Source: Streptomyces antioxidans
GTDB lineage: Bacteria > Actinomycetota > Actinomycetes > Streptomycetales > Streptomycetaceae
DNA: 64,000 nt
NCBI RefSeq assembly: GCF_000968685.2
Contig: NZ_LAKD02000101.1
Location: 1 to 64,000 of the forward strand
Direction: 5' to 3'
Shown: positions 45,607 to 55,563 of the stretch, piece by piece
Layout: each line of letters opens with the position of its first letter
How positions within the stretch are numbered: the first letter of the stretch is position 1
Translations under genes and position numbers: made by a program
The notes under the pieces: model-generated
The model's input: the letters and a program-made list of their open reading frames with translations, nothing else
Databases searched by the model: none
What the model was told of the DNA's origin: nothing

Positions 45607-46500
45607 ATGTCAGCCCGATCACAGTGGTCGATCAACGCGCCACAGAAGCTCACCCTCGACGACCCGGTGTCCACGCTCGACGTCCAGATCGCGGGCGGCA
45701 CGGTCAATGTGGTCGGCGCCGCTCCCGGCCCCGCCCGCCTCGAGGTCTCCGAGATCAACGGCCCGCCGCTGAAGGTCACCCACAGCGACGGCACCCTGAG
45801 CGTCGGCTACGACGACCTCCCCCGCAAGGGCCTCCGCAAGTGGCTCGGGCATTACCACCGCACCGCCCATGTCACCCTCACCGTGCCCCTCGACACCAGC
45901 GCCACCGTCGGCGTGATCGAGGGCTCCGCCGTGGTCTCCGGGCTGTCCGGCCGTGCCGAACTGCACGGCGTCTCCGGCGACTTCACCCTGCTCGGGCTGA
46001 CCGGCCCGGTCCACGCCGACACCGTATCCGGCCGGGTCGAGGCGCAGGCCGTCACCGGCGAGCTGCGGTTCCACTCCGTCTCCGGCGACCTCACCGTGAT
46101 CGAGGGCTCCGGACCCTCGGTACGGGCCGAGTCGGTCAGTGGCGATATGGTGCTCGACCTGGCCCCCGCCCCCAAGTGCTCCGACGTCTGCCTGACCACC
46201 GTCTCGGGTGAGATCGCCATCCGGCTGCCGCACCCCACCGACGCGGAGGTGGAGGCCAACACGGCCAGCGGGTCGGTCTCCAACGGCTTCGACGATCTGC
46301 GGGTCACCGGCCAGTGGGGAGCCAAGAGGATCACCGGACGGCTCGGTACGGGCAATGGCAGTCTCAAGGCCACCACCGTCTCGGGCGCCATCGCGCTGCT
46401 GCGCCGTCCGCCGTCCGAGGGCGACACGGGCACCACCGACGGCACGGACTCCACCGGCGGTACGGACACCACCGACGGCACCCAGGGAAAGGTCCTCTGA
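45607..46500 (+). CDS. DUF4097 beta-helix-like protein
   Basis: A 297-residue protein rich in short beta-strand repeats of the type V-S-G-D/R/E (LHGVSGDFTLLGL, ADTVSGRVEAQAV, FHSVSGDLTVIEG, AESVSGDMVLDL), the hallmark of DUF4097/DUF4098 adhesin-like proteins. No signal peptide or transmembrane helix, so it is cytoplasmic or cell-associated in an unknown way. The Thr/Asp/Gly-rich tail is simple sequence. The ATG at 45607 has GGGGAGG upstream. It overlaps the padR start by one base. In many actinobacteria and Firmicutes such proteins travel with PadR regulators under envelope-stress control; the role here is inferred. Confidence 0.82.
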   Translation: MSARSQWSINAPQKLTLDDPVSTLDVQIAGGTVNVVGAAPGPARLEVSEINGPPLKVTHSDGTLSVGYDDLPRKGLRKWLGHYHRTAHVTLTVPLDTSATVGVIEGSAVVSGLSGRAELHGVSGDFTLLGLTGPVHADTVSGRVEAQAVTGELRFHSVSGDLTVIEGSGPSVRAESVSGDMVLDLAPAPKCSDVCLTTVSGEIAIRLPHPTDAEVEANTASGSVSNGFDDLRVTGQWGAKRITGRLGTGNGSLKATTVSGAIALLRRPPSEGDTGTTDGTDSTGGTDTTDGTQGKVL

Positions 46501-47576
46501 TGGCCCCCGTATTCGCCCACGGCCGACTGCGCCTGTATCTGCTCAAGCTGCTCGACGAGGCGCCGCGCCACGGCTATGAGGTCATCCGTCTGCTGGAGGA
46601 GCGGTTCCAGGGGCTGTACGCGCCCTCGGCGGGCACCGTCTATCCGCGGCTGGCCAAGCTGGAGGCCGAGGGTCTTGTCACCCACACCACCGAGGGCGGC
46701 CGCAAGGTCTACTCCATCACCGACGCCGGACGCGCCGAACTGGCCGACCGCAGCGGTGAGCTGGCCGATCTGGAGCTGGAGATCCGCGAGTCGGTCGCCG
46801 AACTCGCCGCCGAGATCCGGGAGGACGTCCGCGGCTCCGCGAGCGATCTGCGGCGGGAGATGCGGGAGGCCGCCCAACAGGCCCGCGCCTCCGGCGGCGC
46901 CCAGGACAAACAGGCCCCGTGGGAGGGGACATGGGGCGACAAGGAGACCTGGCGGCAGGCGAAGGAGGAGATGCGGCGCGCGAAGGAGGAGTGGAAGGAG
47001 CAGGCGCGCCGGGCCAAGGAGGAGAGCCGACGGGCCAGGCAGGACGCCCAGCGCGCCCGTAAACAGGCCAGGGACGCGCAGGACTTCGCGCGCGAGGAGG
47101 TCCAGCGGATCGCCCGGCGGGTCCAGGAGCAGACGCAGGAGCACATCCGGGCGGGCGACTGGCAGCGGGCGGTGCGCGAGGGGCTGGCCGAGGTGTCACG
47201 CGGCATGGGCCGGATCTCCCGGCCGGGCACCTCGCGCTCGGACTGGGGCTGGGACGACGGGATGTCCGGACCGGACGTCACGGTCGAGCGGGCGGACACG
47301 ACGAAGCCGGAGCGCGGCAGCACGGAGCAGAAGCCGACCACCAAGGGCGGTGGCGGCGGCGCGGCCGGGGTGCGGGAGCCCGAGTGGGCCAGGGACTTCA
47401 CCCCCTCCGGCGCCCCCGCCCGCGATGTGGAGCGGCTGCTCGACCGGTTCCGGGACGATGTCCGCGATGCGGCCCGCGACCATGGGGTGACGGAGGCCCA
47501 ACTGGCCGAGGCCCGCGAGCACTTGGGGGTGGCCGCGGCACGGATCGCGGCGCTGCTGCGGGGGGACGGGGGGTAG
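46500..47576 (+). CDS. PadR-family regulator with long coiled-coil extension
   Basis: A 358-residue PadR protein. Winged helix: LRLYLLKLLDEAPRHGYEVI, LEERFQGLYAPSAGTVYPRL, LEAEGLVTHTTEGGRKVYSI. Residues about 95-235 form a highly charged coiled coil (EEMRRAKEEWKEQARRAKEE), longer than usual, then a Gly-rich linker and a C-terminal helical piece (DVERLLDRFRDDVRDAARDH). PadR proteins usually have about 110 or 180 residues, so the extension is notable. It is coupled to the DUF4097 gene (TGATG overlap) and probably binds the palindrome at 45532-45559. Confidence 0.9.
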   Translation: MAPVFAHGRLRLYLLKLLDEAPRHGYEVIRLLEERFQGLYAPSAGTVYPRLAKLEAEGLVTHTTEGGRKVYSITDAGRAELADRSGELADLELEIRESVAELAAEIREDVRGSASDLRREMREAAQQARASGGAQDKQAPWEGTWGDKETWRQAKEEMRRAKEEWKEQARRAKEESRRARQDAQRARKQARDAQDFAREEVQRIARRVQEQTQEHIRAGDWQRAVREGLAEVSRGMGRISRPGTSRSDWGWDDGMSGPDVTVERADTTKPERGSTEQKPTTKGGGGGAAGVREPEWARDFTPSGAPARDVERLLDRFRDDVRDAARDHGVTEAQLAEAREHLGVAAARIAALLRGDGG

Positions 47577-47585
47577 GTGCCCTGT

Positions 47586-47960
47586 CGGGCGGGCCGTGGG
47601 ACGCCTGCGGCGGGCCGTCCCCCTCCCCTCCCCGCCCCTTCCCACAACTGGGGCTCCGCCCCAGCCCCCGGCTCCAGGGACACCGATCCGCGGCCCCGCC
47701 GCATGCGGAACACCGCCCCCTCCCGAGGCACCGGCTTGCACCTCCGCCGCACGGCAGGGCCCCGAGCAGTGCTCCGCACCAAGCCCCCACCCGGACACCG
47801 ACCGCGACTCCGCCACATGCGGAACACCGCCCCCCTCGCGCCGCCGGTTTGCGGCTCCGGCCCTGAGCCTCGGGGTCCAGGGGCGGAGCCCCTGGTCACG
47901 GGAAGGGGCGGGGAGGGGAAAGGCCACACCGCCCACAAGCGGAGCCGCACCTCCCCACAG
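47586..47960. repeat. Cluster of dispersed intergenic repeats
   Basis: The 524-bp gap 47577-48100 contains no gene I can support. 47630-47671 repeats 3484-3525 exactly, with the hairpin CTGGGGCTCCGCCCCAG (47648-47664). ATGCGGAACACCGCCCCC recurs at about 47703 and 47818. CCAGGGGCGGAGCCCCTGG (47877-47895) is a second hairpin, followed by an inverted version of the same repeat family up to about 47950. Confidence 0.75.
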
Positions 47961-48100
47961 CCCGCGCGGCTGCCGCTTGACTTGAACCGCGGTTGAGGTT
48001 TCAGGATCGGAGCCGGAGGGGCGTACCACGGGGGAGCGCGCCCCTCCTCCGGCCCGCTCGGCTCCCCGACGTCCCCGTCCCCAACCGCGAGGAGACTGCC

Positions 48101-48859
48101 ATGTCCGCCCCGGCCAGCTCCGGACCGCTGCCCGACCTCGCCCGGCCCGATGTGGGCGCCGCACTGTTCAGCACCTGGAGCGTCGGCACACCGGAACGGC
48201 AGCTGGCCACGGTCGACGCCATCGCCGCCGCCTGGGACAGCCGCCCCTGGCCCACGCCCGGGCTGCTCTCGTACAACCTCTACGCGGGCACGGACGGCGA
48301 CACTCTGATGCACCACTCCCAGTGGGCCGACGAGGCCGCGTACCACGCCTTCTTCCGGACCCAGCGCCAGCAGCGCAATGACGCGGTCGACAGCGCGGTC
48401 CCGGACATCAAGCGGCTCGGCCTCGCGTACTACCGCCACTACCGCGGCTTCCGGGCACCGGCCACCGTGCAGCCCGCCGCACAAGCCGCCATGGCGGACC
48501 CCGGGCTGTTCGTCGTGGTCGAGATCGACTTCAATGACCCCGATCCCCGGGCCCGCCGGACCTGGGTGGACCTGGTCATCGAGGCCCTGGAGAGCGAGCC
48601 CGACCCGGGCCTGCTCTCCGCCGACTTCCATCTGATCGCCGACGGCGAGCGCCATCTGTCCACCGACCGCGCCCGGGTGCTCAACTACGCCCACTGGACC
48701 GGCACGGCGGCGTACGAAGCGGCACTGGCGGCCGACGGGCCGCGCGGCGGCGGCTCGTCCGCCTGGGACCGGGTGCGCGACTTCCCCGCCCGGGTGGGCG
48801 CCTCGTCCCGTTCCTATCGATTCCGGCGGAGCTTCGTACGGCCCCCGTCGGCGACATAG
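48101..48859 (+). CDS. Antibiotic-biosynthesis-monooxygenase-like (ABM) protein, two domains
   Basis: A 252-residue protein built from two dimeric alpha/beta barrel (ABM-like) halves. The first has GLLSYNLYAGTDGDTLMHHSQWADEAAYHAFF, split here at the strand-helix junction, and the second has FVVVEIDFNDPDPRARRTW with VLNYAHWTGTAAYEAAL. ABM domains include quinone-forming monooxygenases such as ActVA-Orf6 that need no cofactor. GAGGAG precedes the ATG. It converges on the dehydrogenase gene and follows the repeat cluster. Catalysis is not proven. Confidence 0.75.
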   Translation: MSAPASSGPLPDLARPDVGAALFSTWSVGTPERQLATVDAIAAAWDSRPWPTPGLLSYNLYAGTDGDTLMHHSQWADEAAYHAFFRTQRQQRNDAVDSAVPDIKRLGLAYYRHYRGFRAPATVQPAAQAAMADPGLFVVVEIDFNDPDPRARRTWVDLVIEALESEPDPGLLSADFHLIADGERHLSTDRARVLNYAHWTGTAAYEAALAADGPRGGGSSAWDRVRDFPARVGASSRSYRFRRSFVRPPSAT

Positions 48860-48911
48860 CCATGGGCGCCGTAACCGGAATTCCGGGAATTCACGCCCGT
48901 CAGCCCGACAT

Positions 48912-49874
48912 TCAGACCGTCAGCACGACCTTGCCGAAGAGATCGCCGCCCGCCATCTTCTCGAACCCCTCGCGGGCCCGGTCCAGCGGCAGCACCGTAT
49001 CGATCACCGGCCGTACCCCGCGCGCGGCGCAGAAGCTCAGCAGGTCCTCCAGCTCGTCCTTCCCGCCCATCGTGGAGCCCACGACCTTCAGCTCCAGGAA
49101 GAAGATCCGGTTGAGCTCGGTGGCCTTCGGGTTGGGGCCGCTGGTGGCGCCCGAAATCACCAGCGTGCCGCCGGGCTTGAGGGACTTCACCGAATGCGAC
49201 CAGGTCGCGGCGCCCACCGTCTCGATCACGGCGTCCACCCGGCGCGGCAGCCGCTCCCCCGGCTCGTACGCGCCCTCGGCGCCCAGCTCGACGGCCCGGG
49301 CCCGCTTGGCCTCGTCGCGGCTGGTGGCCAGCACCCGCAGCCCAGCCGCCGCGCCCAGCACGATCGCGGCGGTGGCCACACCGCCCCCGGCGCCCTGGAC
49401 CAGGACGCTGTCGCCGGGGCGCACCCCCGCGTTGGTGAACAGCATGCGGTACGCGGTCAGCCAGGCCGTGGGCAGGCAGGCGGCCTCCTCGAAGGAGAGC
49501 TCCTTGGGCTTGGGCAGCACATTCCAGCTGGGCACGGTCACCTTCTCGGCGAAGGTGCCCTGGTAGCGCTCGGTGAGGATGGAGCGGGGCTCCTTCGGGC
49601 CGACGCCGTGTCCGCTCTGGCCGATGACGGAGTGGAGTACGACCTCGTTGCCGTCCTCGTCGGTCCCGGCCGCGTCGCAGCCGAGGATCATCGGAAGCGA
49701 CTCCTCGCCGAGGCCCACGCCGCGCAGTGACCACAGGTCGTGGTGGTTGAGCGAGGCGGCCTTGACGTTCACGGTGGTCCAGCCGGGCCGGGCCTCCGGC
49801 TCGGGGCGCTCCCCCAGTTCGAGGCCGCTCAGCGGCTGGTCACGGTCGATACGTGCGGCATAGGCAGCGAACAT
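48912..49874 (-). CDS. Zinc-type/quinone-oxidoreductase-like MDR dehydrogenase
   Basis: A 320-residue medium-chain dehydrogenase/reductase. GroES-like part with VNVKAASLNHHDLWSLRG and ILGCDAAG, then cofactor domain VLVQGAGGGVATAAIVLG (A-x-G-G-x-x-x type) and TSRDEAKRARAVELGAEG. The structural zinc cysteine set is absent, as in quinone oxidoreductases. The ATG at 49874 gives the family N-terminus FAAYAARID; the frame continues upstream into non-family sequence. It is separated from malic enzyme by a strong terminator. Substrate unknown. Confidence 0.88.
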   Translation of the reverse strand: MFAAYAARIDRDQPLSGLELGERPEPEARPGWTTVNVKAASLNHHDLWSLRGVGLGEESLPMILGCDAAGTDEDGNEVVLHSVIGQSGHGVGPKEPRSILTERYQGTFAEKVTVPSWNVLPKPKELSFEEAACLPTAWLTAYRMLFTNAGVRPGDSVLVQGAGGGVATAAIVLGAAAGLRVLATSRDEAKRARAVELGAEGAYEPGERLPRRVDAVIETVGAATWSHSVKSLKPGGTLVISGATSGPNPKATELNRIFFLELKVVGSTMGGKDELEDLLSFCAARGVRPVIDTVLPLDRAREGFEKMAGGDLFGKVVLTV

Positions 49875-49958
49875 GATCCCGACCTTAGGCCGCGGGGCGA
49901 CCCCGCGGAACCGCACCACGGTGTGACCCCGCTCGCCCACCGGGCACGGACAGCGCAC

Positions 49959-49997
49959 GGGCCGGGCCGCCCCTCCGACTGAGGGGCGGCCCGGCCC
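49959..49997. terminator. Strong terminator after malic enzyme gene
   Basis: A perfect 17-bp stem: GGGCCGGGCCGCCCCTC (49959-49975), loop CGACT, complement 49981-49997. It lies between the malic enzyme stop (50121) and the dehydrogenase start (49874), both on the minus strand, and should insulate them. Confidence 0.88.
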
Positions 49998-50020
49998 ACG
50001 GCCCGCATCGGCACAAGGTC

Positions 50021-50054
50021 CGTACGAGCACCCAGCCCGTACGAGCACCCAGCC
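50021..50054. repeat. Two tandem 17-bp repeats
   Basis: CGTACGAGCACCCAGCC occurs twice head to tail (50021-50037 and 50038-50054). It is flanked by GCCCGCATCGGCAC at about 50001 and 50052. It lies in the 3' untranslated part of the malic enzyme transcript. Confidence 0.8.
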
Positions 50055-50120
50055 CGCATCGGCACCACCCGTAGCGCCACCCGGACGCGCCCAAACACCA
50101 CCCGCGCCCCGGGCAGCGCG

Positions 50121-51362
50121 TCAGCGGCGGGCGACACCCTCCGCACGCGCGGCCGCCGCGACGGCCGCGGTCACCGCGGGGGCGACCCGCTCGTCGAACG
50201 GAGACGGGATGACCTTGTCCGCGCTCAGCTCGTCGGCCACCACGGCGGCCAGCGCCTCGGCGGCGGCGAGCTTCATGCCCTCGGTGATCCGGGACGCCCG
50301 GACCTGGAGGGCGCCCGCGAAGATGCCGGGGAAGGCGAGGACGTTGTTGATCTGGTTCGGGAAGTCGCTGCGCCCGGTGGCGACCACCGACGCGTACTGC
50401 TGGGCGACCTCCGGGTGGATCTCCGGGTTGGGGTTGGCCATCGCGAAGATGAAGGCGCCCGGCGCCATCTTGGCCACCGCGGCCTCAGGCACCGTGCCAC
50501 CGCTGACGCCGATGAAGACGTCGGCCCCGTCCAGCGCGCCCTCCAGGGACCCGGTGAGCCCGGCCTTGTTGGTGAAACCGGCCAGCTCGCGCTTGACGTC
50601 GGTGAGGTCCTCGCGCTCCGGCGAGACCACGCCCTTGCGGTCGCACACGGCCACATCGCCGATGCCCGCCTCGGTGAGGATCCGGGCGATGGCCACACCG
50701 GCGGCGCCCGCCCCGGAGATGACGGCGCGCAGCTGCCCCAGCGCACGGTCGGTCAGCCTGGCGGCGTTGCGCAGCGCGGCGAGGGTGACCACCGCCGTGC
50801 CGTGCTGGTCGTCGTGGAAGATCGGGATGTCGACCCGCTCCTGGAGCCTGCGCTCGATCTCGAAGCAGCGGGGCGCGGAGATGTCCTCCAGATTGACGCC
50901 GCCGAACGAGGGCGCCAGCCGGGCGACGGTCTCCACGATGTCGTCCACGTCCCGGCACTCGAGCGCGATCGGCACCGCGTCCACACCGCCGAACTGCTTA
51001 AAGAGGATCGCCTTGCCCTCCATCACCGGAAGAGACGCCTCCGGACCGATGTCACCGAGCCCCAGCACCGCGCTGCCGTCCGTTACCACGGCGACGACCT
51101 GTGACTTCCAGGTGTAGTCATGGACGAGCTCGGGCTGCTCGGCGATCGCGCTGCACACCTTGGCCACGCCCGGCGTGTACGCGAGGGACAGATCGTCCCG
51201 GTCGCGCACGGGCACGGTCGCCTGGACGGCCATCTTGCCGCCGCGGTGCAGGGCGAACGCCGGATCGAAGGGCTCCCCGTCGGTCACGCCGCCGGCTCCT
51301 TCACCGCCGCCGATGCTGCCGCTTGTGCTGTCGCTGCGAGGATTGACCATCTCCGCTGCCAC
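50121..51362 (-). CDS. maeB: Malic enzyme (probably NADP-dependent)
   Basis: A 413-residue short-form bacterial malic enzyme that decarboxylates malate to pyruvate, supplying NADPH for lipid and antibiotic synthesis. Motifs: LSLAYTPGVAKVC, LGLGDIGPEASLPVMEGKA (metal and malate site), FGGVNLEDISAPRCFEIE, HDDQHGTAVV, the Rossmann loop ISGAGAAGVAIA and AMANPNPEI. S. coelicolor has NAD (SCO2951) and NADP (SCO5261) forms; gene context beside the amino-acid ABC transporter points to the latter, from memory. The GTG at 51362 has AAAGGGG nine bases upstream. It is divergent from the transporter. Confidence 0.92.
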   Translation of the reverse strand: MAAEMVNPRSDSTSGSIGGGEGAGGVTDGEPFDPAFALHRGGKMAVQATVPVRDRDDLSLAYTPGVAKVCSAIAEQPELVHDYTWKSQVVAVVTDGSAVLGLGDIGPEASLPVMEGKAILFKQFGGVDAVPIALECRDVDDIVETVARLAPSFGGVNLEDISAPRCFEIERRLQERVDIPIFHDDQHGTAVVTLAALRNAARLTDRALGQLRAVISGAGAAGVAIARILTEAGIGDVAVCDRKGVVSPEREDLTDVKRELAGFTNKAGLTGSLEGALDGADVFIGVSGGTVPEAAVAKMAPGAFIFAMANPNPEIHPEVAQQYASVVATGRSDFPNQINNVLAFPGIFAGALQVRASRITEGMKLAAAEALAAVVADELSADKVIPSPFDERVAPAVTAAVAAAARAEGVARR

Positions 51363-51874
51363 TGTTTTGACCCCTTTGTCGTTTTTCTGTCGAGGGTATC
51401 CGCCCCAGGTTCGGAGCGGGCGGGCACCGCGTCGTCCCATTCAGCGGATGACCACCGCATGGGTGTGGGTACGAACGCCGGGCGCGTCGCACACGCGCCC
51501 TGAGCCCCGGGTGAGGGGTGTAGCCGTCTGTTCTACCTGAAGCGCGCGCCGAGGGACGAGCGAGTTCTGGTGCCATGACGCCGGAGAACCAGGCATTACG
51601 CCTGAAGGCGGGCGAAGCTCTAGGGAAAGTCCATGGCGCCGTCACACGCTGTTCTCCGCGTGATCATGAGCCCGCCCCGCGCCACCGGCCACCGCTGTCC
51701 GGCCGGTACCGCTGTCCGGTTGTGCACCACGGGGATCGCCCGTTATCCGATTTTGACATGGCCAGCGGCCCGTAGGGGCCCGACCGATGGCAAGATGCCC
51801 CAATCACACGAGATCGCGACACCCACAAACGTGTTCCCGAGATCTCGCCCCCTCACCCTGCCGGAGGAACCAGC
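51363..51874. promoter_or_regulatory. Divergent promoter region of malic enzyme and ABC transporter
   Basis: 512 bp without a supported gene. TTGACA at 51753-51758 is a consensus -35 for the transporter, though no well-spaced -10 follows. Two direct copies of ACCGCTGTCCGG (51691-51702 and 51708-51719, 17-bp period) lie just upstream and could be a binding site. The rest shows no clear structure. Confidence 0.45.
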
Positions 51875-52828
51875 ATGACCGCCTGCTTCACGCCCCGTGG
51901 GGCCACCCTGAAGTCCCGGATGGCTCCCCTCGGCGCGATAGCGGCGGTAGCCGCCCTGCTGCTGACGGGCTGCGGCGATCAGACCAACAAGGCCACGGGC
52001 GGGTCCAACAGCGACTCCGCCCCGCTCTTCAACCAGCTGCCCAAGGAGATCCAGAGCGCCAAGGTGATCAAGGTGGGCTCGGACATCAACTACCCGCCGG
52101 TCGAGTTCAAGAAGGGCGGCGAGGTCATGGGCATCGACCCGGACATCGCCGACGCGCTCGGCAAGCAGCTCGGGGTGAAGTTCGAGTTCAACAACGCCAC
52201 CTTCGACACCCTGCTCTCGGGTCTGCGCTCCAAGCGCTACGACATCGCCATGTCGGCCATGACCGACAACAAGGGCCGCCAGGACGGTGTCGACCCGGAC
52301 ACCGGCAAGAAGGCGGGCGAGGGCGTCGACTTCGTCGACTACTTCACCGCGGGTGTCTCGATCTACACCAAGAAGGGCGACACCAAGGGGATCAAGACCT
52401 GGGACGACCTGTGCGGCAAGAAGATCGTCGTGCAGCGCGGCACCGTCTCCCACGACCTGGCCAAGGCCCAGTCGAAGACCTGCCAGAAGGACGACAAGGG
52501 CAAGATCGCGATCGAGGCGTTCGGCAATGACACCGAGGCCCAGACCCGGCTGCGCGGCGGTGGCGCCGCCGCGGGCGCCAGCGACTTCCCCGTAGCCGCG
52601 TACGCGGTGAAGACCTCCGGCGGCGGCAAGGACTTCCAGCTCGTCGGCGATCAGGTGGAGGCGGCCCCGTACGGCATCGCCGTCGCCAAGAAGAACACCC
52701 AGCTGCGCGATGCGCTCAAGCAGGCCCTCGCCCTGATCATCGCGAACGGCGAATACGACAAGATCATCGCGAAGTGGGGCGTCAAGGACGGCGCGGTCAC
52801 CAAGGCCATCATCAACGGCGGCAAGTGA
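51875..52828 (+). CDS. Amino-acid ABC transporter substrate-binding lipoprotein
   Basis: A 317-residue solute-binding protein of the polar amino-acid family (SBP_bac_3). Residues 1-33 are a lipoprotein signal with lipobox LLLTGC (Cys about 33). Mature motifs include KVGSDINYPPVEFKKGG, MGIDPDIADALGKQLG, YDIAMSAMTDNKGRQ and KKIVVQRGTVSHDL. It captures a polar amino acid, probably glutamate or a relative, outside the membrane. GGAGG precedes the ATG. Followed after 43 bp by permease and ATPase genes. Confidence 0.93.
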   Translation: MTACFTPRGATLKSRMAPLGAIAAVAALLLTGCGDQTNKATGGSNSDSAPLFNQLPKEIQSAKVIKVGSDINYPPVEFKKGGEVMGIDPDIADALGKQLGVKFEFNNATFDTLLSGLRSKRYDIAMSAMTDNKGRQDGVDPDTGKKAGEGVDFVDYFTAGVSIYTKKGDTKGIKTWDDLCGKKIVVQRGTVSHDLAKAQSKTCQKDDKGKIAIEAFGNDTEAQTRLRGGGAAAGASDFPVAAYAVKTSGGGKDFQLVGDQVEAAPYGIAVAKKNTQLRDALKQALALIIANGEYDKIIAKWGVKDGAVTKAIINGGK

Positions 52829-52871
52829 TCCGGCCCTCCCCCGTCCGCGCTCGCGCTGAAAGGCACCATCC

Positions 52872-53806
52872 GTGACTACTAAGATCGAAAAGGCGGGTCC
52901 GGTCGACACCCCGCCACCGGCGCCGGAGAGCATCAAGGCCATCCCGGTGCGGCACTACGGCCGCTGGGTCGCCGCGGTCCTCGCCATCGCCCTGATCGCC
53001 CTGCTGGTCTCGGCCTTCGCCCGCGGTGACGTCAACTGGGGCGCCATCCCTGACTACTTCTTCGACGGCGAGGTCCTCAGGGGCGTTCGCAACACCGTCT
53101 GGATCACCATCCTGTCGATGGTGCTCGGCGTGGCCCTCGGCATCATCCTCGCGGTGATGCGGCTGTCGAAGAACCCGGTGACCGCCTCCATCGCCTGGGG
53201 CTACATCTGGTTCTTCCGCGGTACCCCGGTCTACGTACAGCTGCTGGTCTGGTTCAATCTCGGCCTGGTGTTCGACTACATCAACATCATGCCGATCTAC
53301 AAGGACGAGTGGTCGGACTTCATGACCCCGTTCCTGGCCGCCCTGCTGGGCCTGGGCCTGAACGAGGCCGCGTACATGGCCGAGATCTGCCGGGCGGGCA
53401 TCCAGTCGGTCGACGAGGGCCAGTCCGAGGCCGCCCAGGCGCTCGGCATGAGCCACGCCAAGACGCTGCGTCGGGTGGTGCTGCCGCAGGCGATGCGGGT
53501 GATCGTGCCGCCGACCGGCAATGAGTTCATCAACATGCTCAAGACCACCTCGCTGGTGATCGCGGTGCAGTACTGGGACCTGCTCCAGGCCACCTCGGAG
53601 GTCGGGCAGAACTCCGGCGCCACGGCGGAGATGCTCTTCCTCGCCGCCGCCTGGTACCTGATCCTCACCTCCGTGCTCAGCGTCGGCCAGTACTACCTGG
53701 AGCGGTACTACGCGCGCGGCTCGAGCCGCAGCCTGCCGGACACCCCGCTGCAGCGGATCCGGGCCAATCTGCTCTCCCTCAGCAACCGCTCCGGAGGTGT
53801 CGGCGC

Positions 53807-53810
<4 letters not shown>
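52872..53810 (+). CDS. Amino-acid ABC transporter permease
   Basis: A 312-residue HisM/GlnP-type permease. After a 35-residue cytoplasmic tail come about five to six membrane helices (WVAAVLAIALIALLVSAFA first). The EAA loop that docks the ATPase is GIQSVDEGQSEAAQALGMS with TLRRVVLPQAMRVIVPP. WFFRGTPVYVQLL is the usual N-terminal TM signature. The GTG start follows the binding-protein gene closely. It overlaps the ATPase start by four bases, so the subunits are translationally coupled. A homodimer is expected because only one permease gene is present. Confidence 0.93.
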
Positions 53811-54568
<758 letters not shown>

Positions 54569-54614
54569 CCGTTTCCACGGCGCTGTGGTCGCTGGCAGGC
54601 CGCGGTGCGGACCG

Positions 54615-54654
54615 CGCGAGGGCGGTACGGGCGAGTGCCCGTACCGCCCTCGCG
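54615..54654. terminator. Bidirectional terminator between ABC operon and methyltransferase
   Basis: A perfect 18-bp stem: CGCGAGGGCGGTACGGGC (54615-54632), loop GAGT, complement 54637-54654. It lies between convergent genes ending at 54568 and 54671. Confidence 0.92.
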
Positions 54655-54670
54655 ACGTCCGGCCCCGGGA

Positions 54671-55447
54671 TCACTTCAGCCCGAGCACCATCGCGTCCGA
54701 GGGCGAGCACCAGACGGCCCGCGCCTCCCCGAAGCCCGCCGCGCGCAGGGCCTCGACATGCCAGGCGACGGGCTGTGTCTCCCCGTCCGCATGGTCCCCG
54801 TTCGCCGGATTGCCGAAGATCGCGAACCGCTCGGCCACCGGCCCCGCCAGCGTCTCGTCCCGCGCGGCGGTCTGCCACCAGTCCACCCAGTCCTGGGCGC
54901 CCTCGGCCCTGGCCCGCGCCCGCCGCGCCTCCTGGTACGCGTGGTCGGCGGCGTTCAGCCGGGGCGTGGCCGGATCGGGCATGTGGTCGGCGTTGAGGAA
55001 CACCCCGCCCTCCCGCACCACGCCCGCGATCCGCCCGTACAGCGTCCGCAGCTCGTCCGAGCGCAGCCAGTGGAGCGCCGTGGCGGTCAGGACGGCGTCG
55101 TACGCACGGTGCGGCAGCCGCTCGGTCCACTCCGGGTCGCGCAGATCGACGGTCAGGAACTCGGCGCGCGGCTCGGCCGCGAAGTGGCCGCGGGCGATCG
55201 TCAGCAGCGCGGGGTCGAGGTCCACACCGGTGCTGGTGGCGCCCGGGAACCGGCGCAGAGCCCGGTCCGAGATACTGCCCGTGCCACACGCCAGGTCGAG
55301 GATCCGGGGCTCCGGGCCGACGACGGCCTCGACCGCGTCGAGCATCACCCGGAACCGCTCCTCACGATCGGGGAGGTACCACTCCTGCTGCCGGTCCCAG
55401 CTCCGCTGCCACGCCTGCCAGTCCGCCACGGCGACGGTGTCCGTCAT
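54671..55447 (-). CDS. SAM-dependent methyltransferase
   Basis: A 258-residue class I methyltransferase. SAM-binding motif I ILDLACGTGSISDRAL, motif II acid in STGVDLDPALLTIARG, motif III-like LTVDLRDPEW and YDAVLTATALHWLRSDEL, which resembles trans-aconitate/ubiquinone-type methyltransferases. The ATG at 55447 is chosen because TTGGAGG lies six to eight bases upstream; an ATG at 55471 would add eight residues. Divergent from the CGNR gene. Substrate unknown. Confidence 0.87.
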   Translation of the reverse strand: MTDTVAVADWQAWQRSWDRQQEWYLPDREERFRVMLDAVEAVVGPEPRILDLACGTGSISDRALRRFPGATSTGVDLDPALLTIARGHFAAEPRAEFLTVDLRDPEWTERLPHRAYDAVLTATALHWLRSDELRTLYGRIAGVVREGGVFLNADHMPDPATPRLNAADHAYQEARRARARAEGAQDWVDWWQTAARDETLAGPVAERFAIFGNPANGDHADGETQPVAWHVEALRAAGFGEARAVWCSPSDAMVLGLK

Positions 55448-55563
55448 CGAGCCCTCCAAGCCATGCGTCATCGTCCCGGCGCAGCCGCCCGTAATACCCT
55501 GGTGGGCAGAACGCCTCTTACCTGACCTGATCTGACCCTAGACCGCCACCGTAAGGACCACAA

